From contig CAVQME010000011.1 in NCBI GenBank assembly GCA_963713545.1, positions 93,007 through 157,006 on the forward strand: a stretch of DNA of 64,000 nt, in the 5' to 3' direction. How positions within the stretch are numbered: the first letter of the stretch is position 1; each line of letters opens with the position of its first letter. A model generated the notes under the pieces. The model saw nothing but the letters and a program-made list of their open reading frames with translations. It did no database searches and was not told the DNA's origin. The stretch is from CAVPLM01 sp963713545. GTDB lineage: Bacteria > Actinomycetota > Thermoleophilia > RBG-16-64-13. Of this stretch, positions 25,274-33,980 are shown one piece after another. The translations under genes and the position numbers were made by a program.

Positions 25274-26030
25274 TGCTGACAACCTCCATAGCAAGATCGA
25301 AATAGGCGTCGGAGCCCACACAATTTGGGTCTAGCAGCGAAACAGGCAGGCCATAGCTGGGGGCCTCGGCCAGTCTCACGTTGCGCGGCACCATCGTGCG
25401 AAAAGTCAGGTTCGGGAAATGGGTGCGGATCTCCAATTCCACTTGCCTGGCGAGGGTCGTCCTCAGATCCATCATGGTCAGGACCAGTCCAGCTATCCGC
25501 AGGGAAGGATTGAGGCGTTCTTTGATAGCCGTGATAGTCGAGATCAGCTGAGCCAAACCTTCAAGGGCGTAGTACTCGGTCTGGACTGGGATGATGACTT
25601 GGTCCGCGGCCACCAGGGCGTTGACCGTGAGCAGGCCAAGAGAGGGCGGACAGTCGATGAACGTGTATATGTACTTGGATCGCAGGTCCTGGGCTCCCTC
25701 AAACGCCTCCCTCAGCCGCAGCTCCCGTCTCTCAAGAGCGGGTAGCAGGACGCTGGCGCCCGCCATGTCCGGAGATGAGGGGGCTACGTCAAGGCCCGGC
25801 ACAGATGACTGCCTGACTATCGCGGAGAGATCCTCCTCCCCCATGAGGACCTCGAGCATACTCGGTTCGCCTTTGCGGACCCGGACCCCCACGCCATGAG
25901 ATGCGTTCGCCTGGGCATCCATGTCCACCAGCAGCACCCGCACTCCAGACTGGGCGAGACTCGCCGCTAGATTGATGGCGGTCGTGGTCTTGCCTACCCC
26001 GCCCTTCTGATTTGCGACCGCGTAGATCAG
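25266..26030 (-). CDS. parA: chromosome partitioning ATPase ParA (Soj), probable CTG start
   Basis: A 254-residue ParA/MinD-type ATPase that drives origin segregation with ParB. The deviant Walker A KGGVGKTTT lies at residues 9-17, and Walker A' is VLLVDMDAQAN. A GTG at 25943 would cut off the Walker A motif. In the frame containing it, a TGA lies 14 codons upstream of the CTG and no ATG, GTG or TTG occurs between that stop and the P-loop. CTG 26030-26028 gives LIYAVANQKGG, and a GAAAGG ribosome-binding site lies seven bases before it. A GTG-initiated MRKARL in another frame could instead mean a sequence error. Confidence 0.85.
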   Translation of the reverse strand: MIYAVANQKGGVGKTTTAINLAASLAQSGVRVLLVDMDAQANASHGVGVRVRKGEPSMLEVLMGEEDLSAIVRQSSVPGLDVAPSSPDMAGASVLLPALERRELRLREAFEGAQDLRSKYIYTFIDCPPSLGLLTVNALVAADQVIIPVQTEYYALEGLAQLISTITAIKERLNPSLRIAGLVLTMMDLRTTLARQVELEIRTHFPNLTFRTMVPRNVRLAEAPSYGLPVSLLDPNCVGSDAYFDLAMEVVSNA

Positions 26031-26210
26031 AGCCGTGCCTTTCTCACCACAATTGCCTGAAACTGGAACTCAGACGATCTTTGCGCCGGTCCAGTCGACG
26101 CGACCAAGAGGCTGTTTCTCTTCACAGACCTTCGTCCCCCGGTGCGCCATTGCAGCCCCTGCGCGAGGCCGCACCACTCGCTGCCCGGTGCCCACTCCGT
26201 TGCCACCCCT

Positions 26211-26912
26211 TCAGCGACCCAGAGGACGCTTGCTGGGTATCCCCGGCCGACGTGGATAGCGCTCGGGTGTGGCACGAGTCTTCCGACCGACATAGGCAAA
26301 CCGGTTCTCCGCGTCGGCGAACGGACGCAGCCGCACGACTTCCAGTGTCTCAGAGCCCAGTATACCCAGAGCTATCTCCGCTTGAATACGCTCTTGGCCC
26401 GAGATCGCGCCCTTCATGGCCACCATCGAGCCGCCCACGGCAACCAGCGGAAGTGACAGCTCCGCTACCACCGGCAAAGCAGCTACCGCCCGCGAGACGG
26501 CCACGTCATGGGTCTCTCGGCCTTCTTTCCGACCATAATCCTCCGCCCTGGCGCATCGAATCTCGACATTGTCGAGAGAGAGCACCGTAGCCACATGTTC
26601 CATGAAGTCGCATTTCTTGCGCTGCGACTCCAGGCTGACGACCTGCAACTCAGGAAGGGCAAGGGCGAGCACGAGGGCCGGCAGGCCTGCGCCGGAACCC
26701 ACATCGACCAGATGCTGTGCCGAAAGCACGCAAGGTAGATCGAGCAACGACAGTGAGTCCAAGAAGTGCATGCGCTCGATTTCTCGAGGCTGGGTCACGC
26801 TGGTGACGTTGAGCCCCGCGCCTAGTATGAGATCGCCCAGAAACCCTAGCCGTTCCTGAGTTCGTTGGTCGAGGCCGCGCCCAGCATAGGCCTGTGATTC
26901 GGTCAATTCCAC
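26211..26912 (-). CDS. rsmG: 16S rRNA m7G527 methyltransferase RsmG (GidB)
   Basis: A 233-residue SAM-dependent methylase acting on the 530 loop of 16S rRNA. The SAM motif is LVDVGSGAGLPALVLALA. MHFLDSLSLL, SRAVAALPVVAELSLPLV and GGSMVAMKG are family blocks. The GTG start has a GGGAG ribosome-binding site. It follows mnmG by 14 bases, the common mnmG-rsmG pairing. The 180-base spacer to parA holds no gene and probably the parAB promoter. Confidence 0.93.
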   Translation of the reverse strand: MELTESQAYAGRGLDQRTQERLGFLGDLILGAGLNVTSVTQPREIERMHFLDSLSLLDLPCVLSAQHLVDVGSGAGLPALVLALALPELQVVSLESQRKKCDFMEHVATVLSLDNVEIRCARAEDYGRKEGRETHDVAVSRAVAALPVVAELSLPLVAVGGSMVAMKGAISGQERIQAEIALGILGSETLEVVRLRPFADAENRFAYVGRKTRATPERYPRRPGIPSKRPLGR

Positions 26913-26926
26913 GTGGCCGCTCCCGC

Positions 26927-28876
26927 CTACCGGTCGAGAGAGGCCGGTTCCGCCCGAGACTCGGCCTCACCAGTCTCCTTGCGAGCCCGATGCAGATGTA
27001 TGAGCAAAACAGACACATCCGCGGGAGAGACCCCTGGCACCCGCGATGCCTGGCCGAGAGTCCCCGGGCGCAGACGGCTCAACTTGTCCTTGGCCTCGTA
27101 CGTCAGTCCCTCCAGGGACCAGTATTCGAAGCTAGCCGGTATCTGCAGCGTCTCGGTCGCTCGGTGCCGCCGGATCTCGGCAGTCTGACGCCGGATGTAG
27201 CCTTCGTACCTCGCCTGAATCGCAAGTTGCTCCACCACTTCAGGTGGCGCCGACGAGATGCGCCCTCTGTCTTCGTCGGACACAAGACGGAGAAGGTCGT
27301 CAAACGAGACCTGAGGTCGCCTGAGTACTCTTGCCGCTGCTTGAGATTCCTCCAGCGGGGCCGTCCCAAGCGATTCCAGAAGGGTGTCGGTCGTGTCGGT
27401 CGATTTGACCTGCACCGCCTCCAACAACTCCGAGTACTCCTGGATCTTGCGTTGCTTGTCCTGGACGGCCTGGACTTGTTCACCCGTGAGCAGTCCCAGA
27501 CCATGCCCCAGTGCTGACAGTCGTTCCGCGGCGTTGTCGTGGCGGAGAAGAAGCCGATACTCTGCCCGAGAAGTGAACATGCGGTAGGGCTCGTCGACCC
27601 CTTTGGTGACGAGATCGTCGATCAGGACACCTATGTACGCCTGATCTCGGCGCAAGATGAAAGGGGCCTCACCCCGAACGTAGAGGGCGGCATTGATGCC
27701 CGCCATCAGACCTTGTGCAGCTGCCTCCTCGTACCCAGAGGTCCCGTTGATCTGCCCCGCCGAGAAGAGGCCCCTCACCGCTTTGGCTTCCAAGGAGAGT
27801 GTCAGTTGCTCGGGTGGCAGGTAGTCATACTCGACCGCATAGCCCGGCCGCACCAGCCGGGCCCGTTCTAGTCCAGGAGTCGCGTGGATGATCAGTTCCT
27901 GCACGAACACAGGGAGACTGGTAGTCAAACCCTGGAGGTACATTTCCTGAGTGGTGATGCCTTCAGGCTCCACGAACACAGGATGATGCTCCTTCTCAGG
28001 GAAGTTGATGAGCTTGCGGTCGATCGAAGGGCAGTATCGAGGACCTCTGCCGCTTATCGAACCGCTCTTGAGCGGACTCAAGTGGAGATACTTGGCCACT
28101 ACGTCGTGGGTCCTGGGTGTGGTGTGAGTAAGGAAGCAGGGCACTTGCCGCCTGGGGGCGGGTGTGTGCCAGTGCGAGAAGCACAGGCCATCGGAATCGC
28201 CGGCTTGGAGGGCCATGCTTTCCCGATCGATGCTCGTTCCATCGATGCGAGGCGGTGTGGCAGACTGAAACCGGTCAAGCGTAAGACCAACGCCGATCAA
28301 GCTCTGGGAAAGACGCTGTGCCGGGAGTTCCCCCACCCTCCCCGCGGCATAGCTTCTATCGCCGATGACGACTTTGCCTCGCAAGAAGGTACCCGTGGCC
28401 AGGACCAAGGCCCGTATCCTCAGTCGACGGCCGTCGGCAAGTTCCAGCTCTCTGATTGTTTCACGTGAAACATCGAGGGCTGCGGCTTCCCCCTGAATCA
28501 GGTCGAGACCAGGTGTCCGCGACAGGGTCACCTTCATCCAGTCTTCATAAAGCCGCTTATCTGCCTGCGCACGCAGAGCCCTCACCGCCGGCCCTTTCGA
28601 CGTGTTCAGCATCTTGATCTGGATGAAGGAGCGATCGATGTTCCTGCCCTGCTCTCCGCCCAGCGCGTCGACCTCGCGCGTCAGTTGACCTTTGCCGACC
28701 CCACCGATGGCCGGATTGCAGGGCATAAGGGCGATATTGTCGAGGTGGAGCGTCACCAACGCGGTCCGGCATCCCATCCGTGCGGCCGCCAGCGCAGCTT
28801 CGCACCCGGCATGACCAGCACCCACGACGACGACATCGTAAGCCCATTCTCCGGACGTCGGCTTCAGCGATGTCAA
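26927..28876 (-). CDS. mnmG: tRNA uridine-34 carboxymethylaminomethyl enzyme MnmG (GidA)
   Basis: A 649-residue FAD enzyme that, with MnmE, forms the (carboxymethyl)aminomethyl group at U34 of tRNAs. Key parts are DVVVVGAGHAGCEAALAAARMG (FAD), NPAIGGVGKGQLTREVDALGG, ATGTFLRGKV, QINGTSGYEEAAAQGL, and the helical C-terminus with PGVSPADVSVLLIHL. TTG 28876 is chosen because it overlaps the upstream gene's TGA (TTGA) and the protein then starts about 13 residues before the FAD motif; TTG 28939 is an alternative that would overlap by 67 bases. A perfect parS lies inside the gene. Confidence 0.94.
   Translation of the reverse strand: MTSLKPTSGEWAYDVVVVGAGHAGCEAALAAARMGCRTALVTLHLDNIALMPCNPAIGGVGKGQLTREVDALGGEQGRNIDRSFIQIKMLNTSKGPAVRALRAQADKRLYEDWMKVTLSRTPGLDLIQGEAAALDVSRETIRELELADGRRLRIRALVLATGTFLRGKVVIGDRSYAAGRVGELPAQRLSQSLIGVGLTLDRFQSATPPRIDGTSIDRESMALQAGDSDGLCFSHWHTPAPRRQVPCFLTHTTPRTHDVVAKYLHLSPLKSGSISGRGPRYCPSIDRKLINFPEKEHHPVFVEPEGITTQEMYLQGLTTSLPVFVQELIIHATPGLERARLVRPGYAVEYDYLPPEQLTLSLEAKAVRGLFSAGQINGTSGYEEAAAQGLMAGINAALYVRGEAPFILRRDQAYIGVLIDDLVTKGVDEPYRMFTSRAEYRLLLRHDNAAERLSALGHGLGLLTGEQVQAVQDKQRKIQEYSELLEAVQVKSTDTTDTLLESLGTAPLEESQAAARVLRRPQVSFDDLLRLVSDEDRGRISSAPPEVVEQLAIQARYEGYIRRQTAEIRRHRATETLQIPASFEYWSLEGLTYEAKDKLSRLRPGTLGQASRVPGVSPADVSVLLIHLHRARKETGEAESRAEPASLDR
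28457..28472. other. parS centromere site
   Basis: A perfect 16-bp palindrome, TGTTTCACGTGAAACA, identical to the consensus bound by ParB/Spo0J. It lies inside the mnmG coding region, 3.2 kb from parB. It would nucleate ParB loading near the origin. No second perfect copy was seen in the window. Confidence 0.93.
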
Positions 28877-30366
28877 CCCGTCACCCCACGTGGTTCCTGT
28901 TGCGATCCTGCCGCAGATGGAGCCGAGTCGGCCCGACAATCCGAGCCAATGATGTCATCGTCCCCCGGCTCGGCATCGCCTATCAGCAGCTCTCGTGCGA
29001 CAGCCGATCCTACCTGCGCCCCCGAGCGCAGGCTGCCGAGGTAATCGGCCGCTCCTGCGGCACGCCCCGTCACCCATATCGGAGGTCTGGGCGCCCCCTC
29101 GAGAAGGAGCCTGCCATCCGGCCCCAGCCCTTCCACGACGCTCGCACGGACGGTGTATTCCAGACGGCTCGCCGGCGCGCCGTGGCCCATTTTGCAGGGC
29201 CTTTCACGACCTTCAGGACGCCCTTCACAACCTTCAAGGGACCTTTCATAAGGTCCTTGACAAGGCCCGACGCTCTCATGAGTAGCGGCACTCATAAGGT
29301 CGAGGGGGCCTCTTCCCTCGGGAGAGACGTGGACCTCTCCTGTAGTCCTGCCGTCCGGGGTCAGCAACGCTACCGGTGAGCCACCATCTCCGACTGAGAC
29401 CACAATCCGGGAATGGGGCAGTTCCTCAGTCCAATGCGCAGCGGGAGGGTAGAACTCGGGCCAGCGACCGATCAGGCCTTCATCACCCTCTCCTGACTCA
29501 GGCGACAGAGCCTTGGCTACCACGCGCCGCGGCTCTTCAAGGCCCGCCTCCCTGGCGTCGGCACGATCATCGCCCGCCTCGCCCAAGAGAGCGCTTATGG
29601 CGACCACCTTCTCAACCCTACGGTCACTGCCGCTACCCACCATGGAGTCCACCAGTCCTGTCGCGCCACCAGGAAAGTGAGCGCCGGCATGAAGTGACAC
29701 TTCGGTGAGCGACGCCCCCAAAACCTCCAGAGCTCTCTTCAGCCCATCCGCGGGAGTCTCGCCGTAACGCCCGGCCCGCAGCATGTCGGCTCCCGCGCTA
29801 ATGCGCCCACCAAGCCCCAGCCCTACGGAGAGGATGACGGCATCGGCCTCAAATACCTCCCCAAAGACCGTTTCCACCTCAGCTCTTCCCGTCCACTCGA
29901 CGTCTGCCGCCCGGGAGCTACCGGGCTCAAGGCCACTCCGCGGATCCTGGTCTAGCTGCCTCCCGCACTTGATCCTCAAGTCGGTCACCAGGCCCTGCCG
30001 GAACTCGAGCCTGGGTATCCGCTCCAAGGCCCGCTTCGTCTCGATGCTCACTGCTCGTCTGTCTACGATCAAAACGGGTATCCCGCTCGCAGGCACCGCC
30101 GCCGAGGTCAGCCAACCCTGGCGCAAAGCCCAGGGCAAGAGCGCCATAGTCTCACCGATCTCAAGCCAGCCGTTTGGCCCGGCCACGATCTCCGGACCGT
30201 AACCCGGAAGGCCCACTCTGTCCATGGCGCTGTTCAGAAGCGTCACGTGCACGCCTGCGCCGGCTAGGACCGCTGCGCATGCGCACCCGGAGACCCCCGC
30301 TCCCACCACGACCGCGGAAGGGTCTTCCCTAGGAGCCCTCTGCGTCCTCGCCTCTCGCTGATACAC
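28873..30366 (-). CDS. uncharacterised FAD-dependent oxidoreductase in the mnm cluster
   Basis: A 497-residue protein with an N-terminal Rossmann FAD motif (AVVVGAGVSGCACAAVLAGAGVHVTLLN), a short VGLPGYGPEI block, and a C-terminal FAD-closing block (PPIWVTGRAAGAADYLGSLRSGAQVGSAVARELL). The overall plan recalls GidA/TrmFO-type flavoproteins, but I cannot assign it to a named family. The region near residues 365-390 is Arg/Glu/Cys-rich and encoded by imperfect 21-base repeats. It starts 11 bases after mnmE and overlaps mnmG, so it is cotranscribed with both. A role in tRNA wobble modification is plausible but unproven. Confidence 0.7.
   Translation of the reverse strand: MYQREARTQRAPREDPSAVVVGAGVSGCACAAVLAGAGVHVTLLNSAMDRVGLPGYGPEIVAGPNGWLEIGETMALLPWALRQGWLTSAAVPASGIPVLIVDRRAVSIETKRALERIPRLEFRQGLVTDLRIKCGRQLDQDPRSGLEPGSSRAADVEWTGRAEVETVFGEVFEADAVILSVGLGLGGRISAGADMLRAGRYGETPADGLKRALEVLGASLTEVSLHAGAHFPGGATGLVDSMVGSGSDRRVEKVVAISALLGEAGDDRADAREAGLEEPRRVVAKALSPESGEGDEGLIGRWPEFYPPAAHWTEELPHSRIVVSVGDGGSPVALLTPDGRTTGEVHVSPEGRGPLDLMSAATHESVGPCQGPYERSLEGCEGRPEGRERPCKMGHGAPASRLEYTVRASVVEGLGPDGRLLLEGAPRPPIWVTGRAAGAADYLGSLRSGAQVGSAVARELLIGDAEPGDDDIIGSDCRADSAPSAAGSQQEPRGVTG
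29200..29262. repeat. three imperfect 21-bp tandem repeats inside the FAD oxidoreductase gene
   Basis: Units 29200-29220, 29221-29241 and 29242-29262 share a C(C/T)CTTTCA-NN-ACCTTCA-like core with several mismatches. They are in frame and encode about seven residues each (ERSLEGC, EGRPEGR-type). They fall in the least conserved part of the protein. Confidence 0.5.
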
Positions 30367-30377
30367 GAAGTCCTCCG

Positions 30378-31904
30378 CTACTTGCCTATGCAGAACCTAC
30401 TGAAGATCTCGTCCAACAGATCCGGGGTCAGATCCTCCCCAGTAATACGGCCCAATGCATGGGTCGCCGCCCTGATGTCTTCGCAGACCAGTTCCTCGTC
30501 CCTGTGCTCGGTGGCTCCGGCCAGCGCCGCTACGGCCCCCCCCAGTGCCTCGTCCACCAGGACACGCTGGCGCTCAGTGGCCAGCACCGGTTCTTCAAGA
30601 TGCAGTCCTTCGCCACCCGTTATGATCTGCTCGATCGCGGATCGGAGCTCTTCCAAGCCAGCTCCGGTCAGAGCCGAGACCACACACGTGCGCCGAGCGC
30701 CTGCGTCCGCATGAATGGCGTCCTCCGCGGCGTCGATCGCATTGGCCCCCAAGAGATCGCTCTTGTTTGCCACCACGATCGAGCGAGCCGGATCGAGGCT
30801 CTCGAGCACCCTCATATCAGCTTCGTCCCACGGAGCCGAGAGATCGAACACCGCAAGCACAAGATCGGCCTGCTCCATCGCTCTAACGGAACGCTCGACC
30901 CCCAACTGCTCAACGTGGTTGCCGCCGGTCCTCATGCCGGCGGTATCGACCAAGTGGATCGGGATACCCCCGATCTCCATGAGCTCCTCCACGGTGTCTC
31001 GGGTCGTTCCGGGTACATCCGACACGATGGCCCGCTCCCGCATGAGAAGCGCGTTCAGCAGCGAGCTCTTGCCCACATTGGGCTTGCCCACTATGGCGGT
31101 CCTCACACCGTGTTCCAATGCCCGCCCCACAAAGGCAGTCCGCAGGAGATGCTCCAGGTCCCTGCGCACTGAAGCTAGTCCCTCGGCCAGTGACCCCCAG
31201 TCCAGCAGGTCAACATCCTCGTCGGAGAAGTCCACCGTAGCTTCGATCTGAGCGAGAAGGCCCACCAGTTCCCTGCGCAGCGATCGAAGTCGATCCGAAA
31301 GCCCGCCCTCCAACTGTCGTACCGAAGCTCGCAAGGCCCCCGAACTCCGTGCCGCGACGATGTTTGCCACGCTCTCCGCCTGAGTAAGATCGATCCGCCC
31401 GTTCAGAAAAGCTCGCCGAGTGAATTCGCCCGGGTCCGCGAGGCGGGCTCCCGAGCGGACCAGTAACCGGAGCACAGCTCGTTGCGCCGCCAAGCCCCCG
31501 TGGGAATGGAACTCGATCACGTCCTCGCGGGTGTACGACCTAGGGGCCCGCATGACCGCCAGCAAGACCTCGTCCACGTGTGATCCGTCATTCGGATCCA
31601 CAACATACCCATACGACAGCCGGTAGGTCTCCTCGGGGGCCACGGGAACACCTCGGGCTGGGCGGAACGCGGACCGAGCGATGGCGACCGCGTCAGGTCC
31701 ACTCATTCGTACGATGCCGATAGCGCCAGGTCCTGTGGCCGTCGACACGGCGACGATGGTGTCTTCGCCCCAGTTCGCATCGTCGACATCGGCGCGGCCG
31801 GCCACAGAACCGACGGCTTCCCGCTCACAACCGACGGCCATCGGCCCATCGAGCGCCCTCGACTGAGGGCTCCTACTCGTCCGATCATTGGGAACGTACG
31901 GCAT
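30378..31904 (-). CDS. mnmE: tRNA modification GTPase MnmE (TrmE)
   Basis: A 508-residue GTPase partner of MnmG. The N-terminal folate-binding domain begins DTIVAVSTATGPGAIGIVRMSG. The G domain has GKPNVGKSSLLNALL (G1), VDTAGMR (G3) and NKSD (G4), and the C-terminus ends CIGK, the catalytic-cysteine tail of the family. The N-terminus is unusually long (about 50 residues before DTIVAV) and the start is uncertain: ATG 31904, ATG 31841 and a start at 31985 are all in frame. It heads the mnmE-FAD protein-mnmG-rsmG run. Confidence 0.93.
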   Translation of the reverse strand: MPYVPNDRTSRSPQSRALDGPMAVGCEREAVGSVAGRADVDDANWGEDTIVAVSTATGPGAIGIVRMSGPDAVAIARSAFRPARGVPVAPEETYRLSYGYVVDPNDGSHVDEVLLAVMRAPRSYTREDVIEFHSHGGLAAQRAVLRLLVRSGARLADPGEFTRRAFLNGRIDLTQAESVANIVAARSSGALRASVRQLEGGLSDRLRSLRRELVGLLAQIEATVDFSDEDVDLLDWGSLAEGLASVRRDLEHLLRTAFVGRALEHGVRTAIVGKPNVGKSSLLNALLMRERAIVSDVPGTTRDTVEELMEIGGIPIHLVDTAGMRTGGNHVEQLGVERSVRAMEQADLVLAVFDLSAPWDEADMRVLESLDPARSIVVANKSDLLGANAIDAAEDAIHADAGARRTCVVSALTGAGLEELRSAIEQIITGGEGLHLEEPVLATERQRVLVDEALGGAVAALAGATEHRDEELVCEDIRAATHALGRITGEDLTPDLLDEIFSRFCIGK

Positions 31905-32366
31905 GTAACACTCATCTCGCTGGCTGGCGCATCCCGCCGGTTTCTGGCACGAAGCAACCTCGAGTAGACCCAGGTCCCGTGTCACTCCAAGGGGTGAGAT
32001 GATGCCAGAAAACTAGCCGGCCTTCCACGACCCTTGAGCGCGAGGATCCCTGATGGGGCAGCGCACCCTCTCGGGGGCCACGATCGGCCGAGCATCGCCG
32101 GATTTCTACCCAAAGAAAGACCTGCAAATCATGATAAGTTATCTGCGCGAACGCACTTCACAAGCGATTCGGCGACCTGATCGTATCGAGACGCTCTCCG
32201 TGCCCCGTTGGGCCTCCGTGCCCCGTCGGGTCGGACGACGGGCGCTGTTGATGCCCTGGGCCGAACCGGAGCGGGGTTCACCGTCGGACACCGTCAGAAC
32301 GCGCCAGGCACGCACCCTCGCCCTTCATCGCAGACGCCGCGTACGTGCGGTCGGAACGCTCCGGGT
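31905..32366. other. gene-free spacer between jag and mnmE
   Basis: About 460 bases without a supportable gene. A short plus-strand open frame here is basic, low complexity and without a ribosome-binding site, so it was not called. The stretch includes an 18-base-period direct repeat (32197-32230) and an AT-richer patch near 32120-32150 (ATGATAAGTTATCTG). It may hold the mnmE promoter. Confidence 0.5.
32197..32230. repeat. short direct repeat
   Basis: Two 16-base copies of TCCGTGCCCCGT(T/C)GGG, at 32197-32212 and 32215-32230, differ at one base and are separated by two bases. They lie in the gene-free spacer before mnmE. The function is unknown. Confidence 0.6.
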
Positions 32367-33197
32367 CTAGCGAACGGGTGAAATCACCACCGAGCGGTTA
32401 GGTTCCCGCCCCTGGCTGGCCGTGACCACGTCGTTCCGCCCCTTGAGCGAGAGGTGGACGATCTTGCGCTCGGCCGGGCTCATGGGGGCAAGCTCCACTG
32501 GCCTGCCTCGCTTGGTAGCTTCCTGAGCTTTGCTCAGGGCCACTCGCTCGATCTGTCGCCGGCGGCGCTCCTTGTATCCTTCCGCATCCAGCTCCACGTG
32601 TTTACGCCGAGCATGTGCGCCCGGGAATACGGCAATGCTGGCCAGGTATTCCACGGCGTCGATGGTCTGCCCGCGGCGGCCGATCAGGATACCCAGTTCC
32701 TCCCCGGTCATCTCGGCCCGTAGCTCGTCGGCGCTCTCGGTGATGCGCACCTGCGCGGCCAGCCCGAACTCGGTTAAGATCCGCCGCAGGAAGGCGCGAA
32801 GGCGCGTCGCCTCATCACTATCCCCAGATCCGTCGTCGATATCCCCATCGCCGCCCGGCTCCAGGTAGTCGGCGTCGTATTCCTCAGCTTCGAGGTACTC
32901 GGCGTCCTCTTCGTCGATGAGGAGCTCCGGCGGCTGAGTATCTGCCGCGGGTCCGTAGAAATCGAAAGCCTCGTCTACGAGGGCGACCTCCACGATAGCG
33001 TCGACGGCACCCACGCCCATGAAGCCCTCTTCGGGAGGGATGACGATGGTCACCTCATACTGATCCTCGGCAAGCTCGCCGGGGGCGAAATCAAGCTCCG
33101 CCAGAGCTCTTTGGACGGCCTGCTCCACTGTTCGGCCGCTGGCCTTTGCTACCTGCTGTCTTCCTTTGTGTCCCTGATGTCCCTGGTTTCTTCCCAC
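32367..33197 (-). CDS. jag: RNA-binding protein Jag (KhpB): Jag-N, KH and R3H domains
   Basis: A 276-residue RNA-binding protein. The Jag-N domain is GRTVEQAVQRALAELDF, followed by an acidic linker (near 80-120). A KH domain has EELGILIGRRGQTIDAVEYL, and the C-terminal R3H region runs ERVALSKAQEATKRGRPVELAPMSPAERKIVH. With KhpA it binds many transcripts and influences cell elongation in Gram-positives. GTG 33197 is chosen because a GGAGG lies eight bases upstream. Every reasonable start lies within yidC, giving an overlap of about 107 bases. Confidence 0.88.
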   Translation of the reverse strand: MGRNQGHQGHKGRQQVAKASGRTVEQAVQRALAELDFAPGELAEDQYEVTIVIPPEEGFMGVGAVDAIVEVALVDEAFDFYGPAADTQPPELLIDEEDAEYLEAEEYDADYLEPGGDGDIDDGSGDSDEATRLRAFLRRILTEFGLAAQVRITESADELRAEMTGEELGILIGRRGQTIDAVEYLASIAVFPGAHARRKHVELDAEGYKERRRRQIERVALSKAQEATKRGRPVELAPMSPAERKIVHLSLKGRNDVVTASQGREPNRSVVISPVR

Positions 33198-33972
33198 TGG
33201 TCTTGCCTCCACTCTTCCCGGCCGGTTTCGCCGGGGCCAACCCTTTCGGCTTTGCAGTCTGCTCCTTGACCGGGACTGCTGGGGTGATCACGGGAAACGG
33301 CATGATCTTCTCGGCGATGTATTGCTGAGCTATGGTCCACAAGTTCGATGTGAACCAATAGATCATCAAGCCTGCGGGCCACTTGCCTATGTACATGAAG
33401 ATGCCCACCATGATCGGCATAAAATAGGCGATCATCTTCTGTTGCCCCGGACTTCTTCTTGCCGTCTGCCAGGAAGCCACAAACTGGCTCGCGATGTAGA
33501 AGAACATCAAAAGAAGGCTGAACTTGGTGATATCGGGTATCCACAGCCAACTGACCGGGGGATTAACGAACGCACCGGCCGAGGCGCCAACAGCACCCTC
33601 CGCCACCGTTTTCCCGGCGTTGTTCAGCATGACATAGAGCCCGAAGAAAACCGGCAGCTGGAGTAGCAGGGGCAAACAGGAACCAAAGGGGCTGACCTTG
33701 TTCTCCTGATAGAACTCCATGGTCTTCTGATTCAGGACTTGACGATCGCTCTTGTACTTCTCCTGGAGGGCCTTCAATTGCGGCTGCAGCGCCTGCATCG
33801 CCCGCATGCTCTTGATCTGGCGCCAGGTTAATGGGATAAGGGCGATCCGTACGATCACCGTGAGCAGCACGATCGACCAAGACCAGCTGATCCCCAGGTT
33901 CTCGTGAAGGAACTTGAGGATGTAGAAGAAGAAGTCGGCGAGAGGCGTGAAGACGCTGTAGATGCTGCTCAT
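33091..33972 (-). CDS. yidC: membrane protein insertase YidC/Oxa1 family
   Basis: A 293-residue insertase for integral membrane proteins. It lacks the large periplasmic domain of proteobacterial YidC, as expected for Gram-positive types. Helices occur near 10-30, 33-52, 100-118, 145-165 and 190-205. The hydrophilic-groove arginine is likely in IVLLTVIVRIALIPLTWRQIKSM. SPFGSCLPLLLQLPVFFGLYVML is conserved. The basic Lys/Gly/Ser tail may contact the ribosome; its coding sequence overlaps jag by about 107 bases. It follows yidD by eight bases. Confidence 0.95.
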   Translation of the reverse strand: MSSIYSVFTPLADFFFYILKFLHENLGISWSWSIVLLTVIVRIALIPLTWRQIKSMRAMQALQPQLKALQEKYKSDRQVLNQKTMEFYQENKVSPFGSCLPLLLQLPVFFGLYVMLNNAGKTVAEGAVGASAGAFVNPPVSWLWIPDITKFSLLLMFFYIASQFVASWQTARRSPGQQKMIAYFMPIMVGIFMYIGKWPAGLMIYWFTSNLWTIAQQYIAEKIMPFPVITPAVPVKEQTAKPKGLAPAKPAGKSGGKTSGKKPGTSGTQRKTAGSKGQRPNSGAGRPKSSGGA

Positions 33973-33980
33973 TCCGCCCC

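Noticed and set aside
32053..32370. A 105-residue plus-strand open frame between jag and mnmE
   Set aside because: Arg-rich low-complexity product containing a DNA direct repeat, no ribosome-binding site, against the local gene direction.
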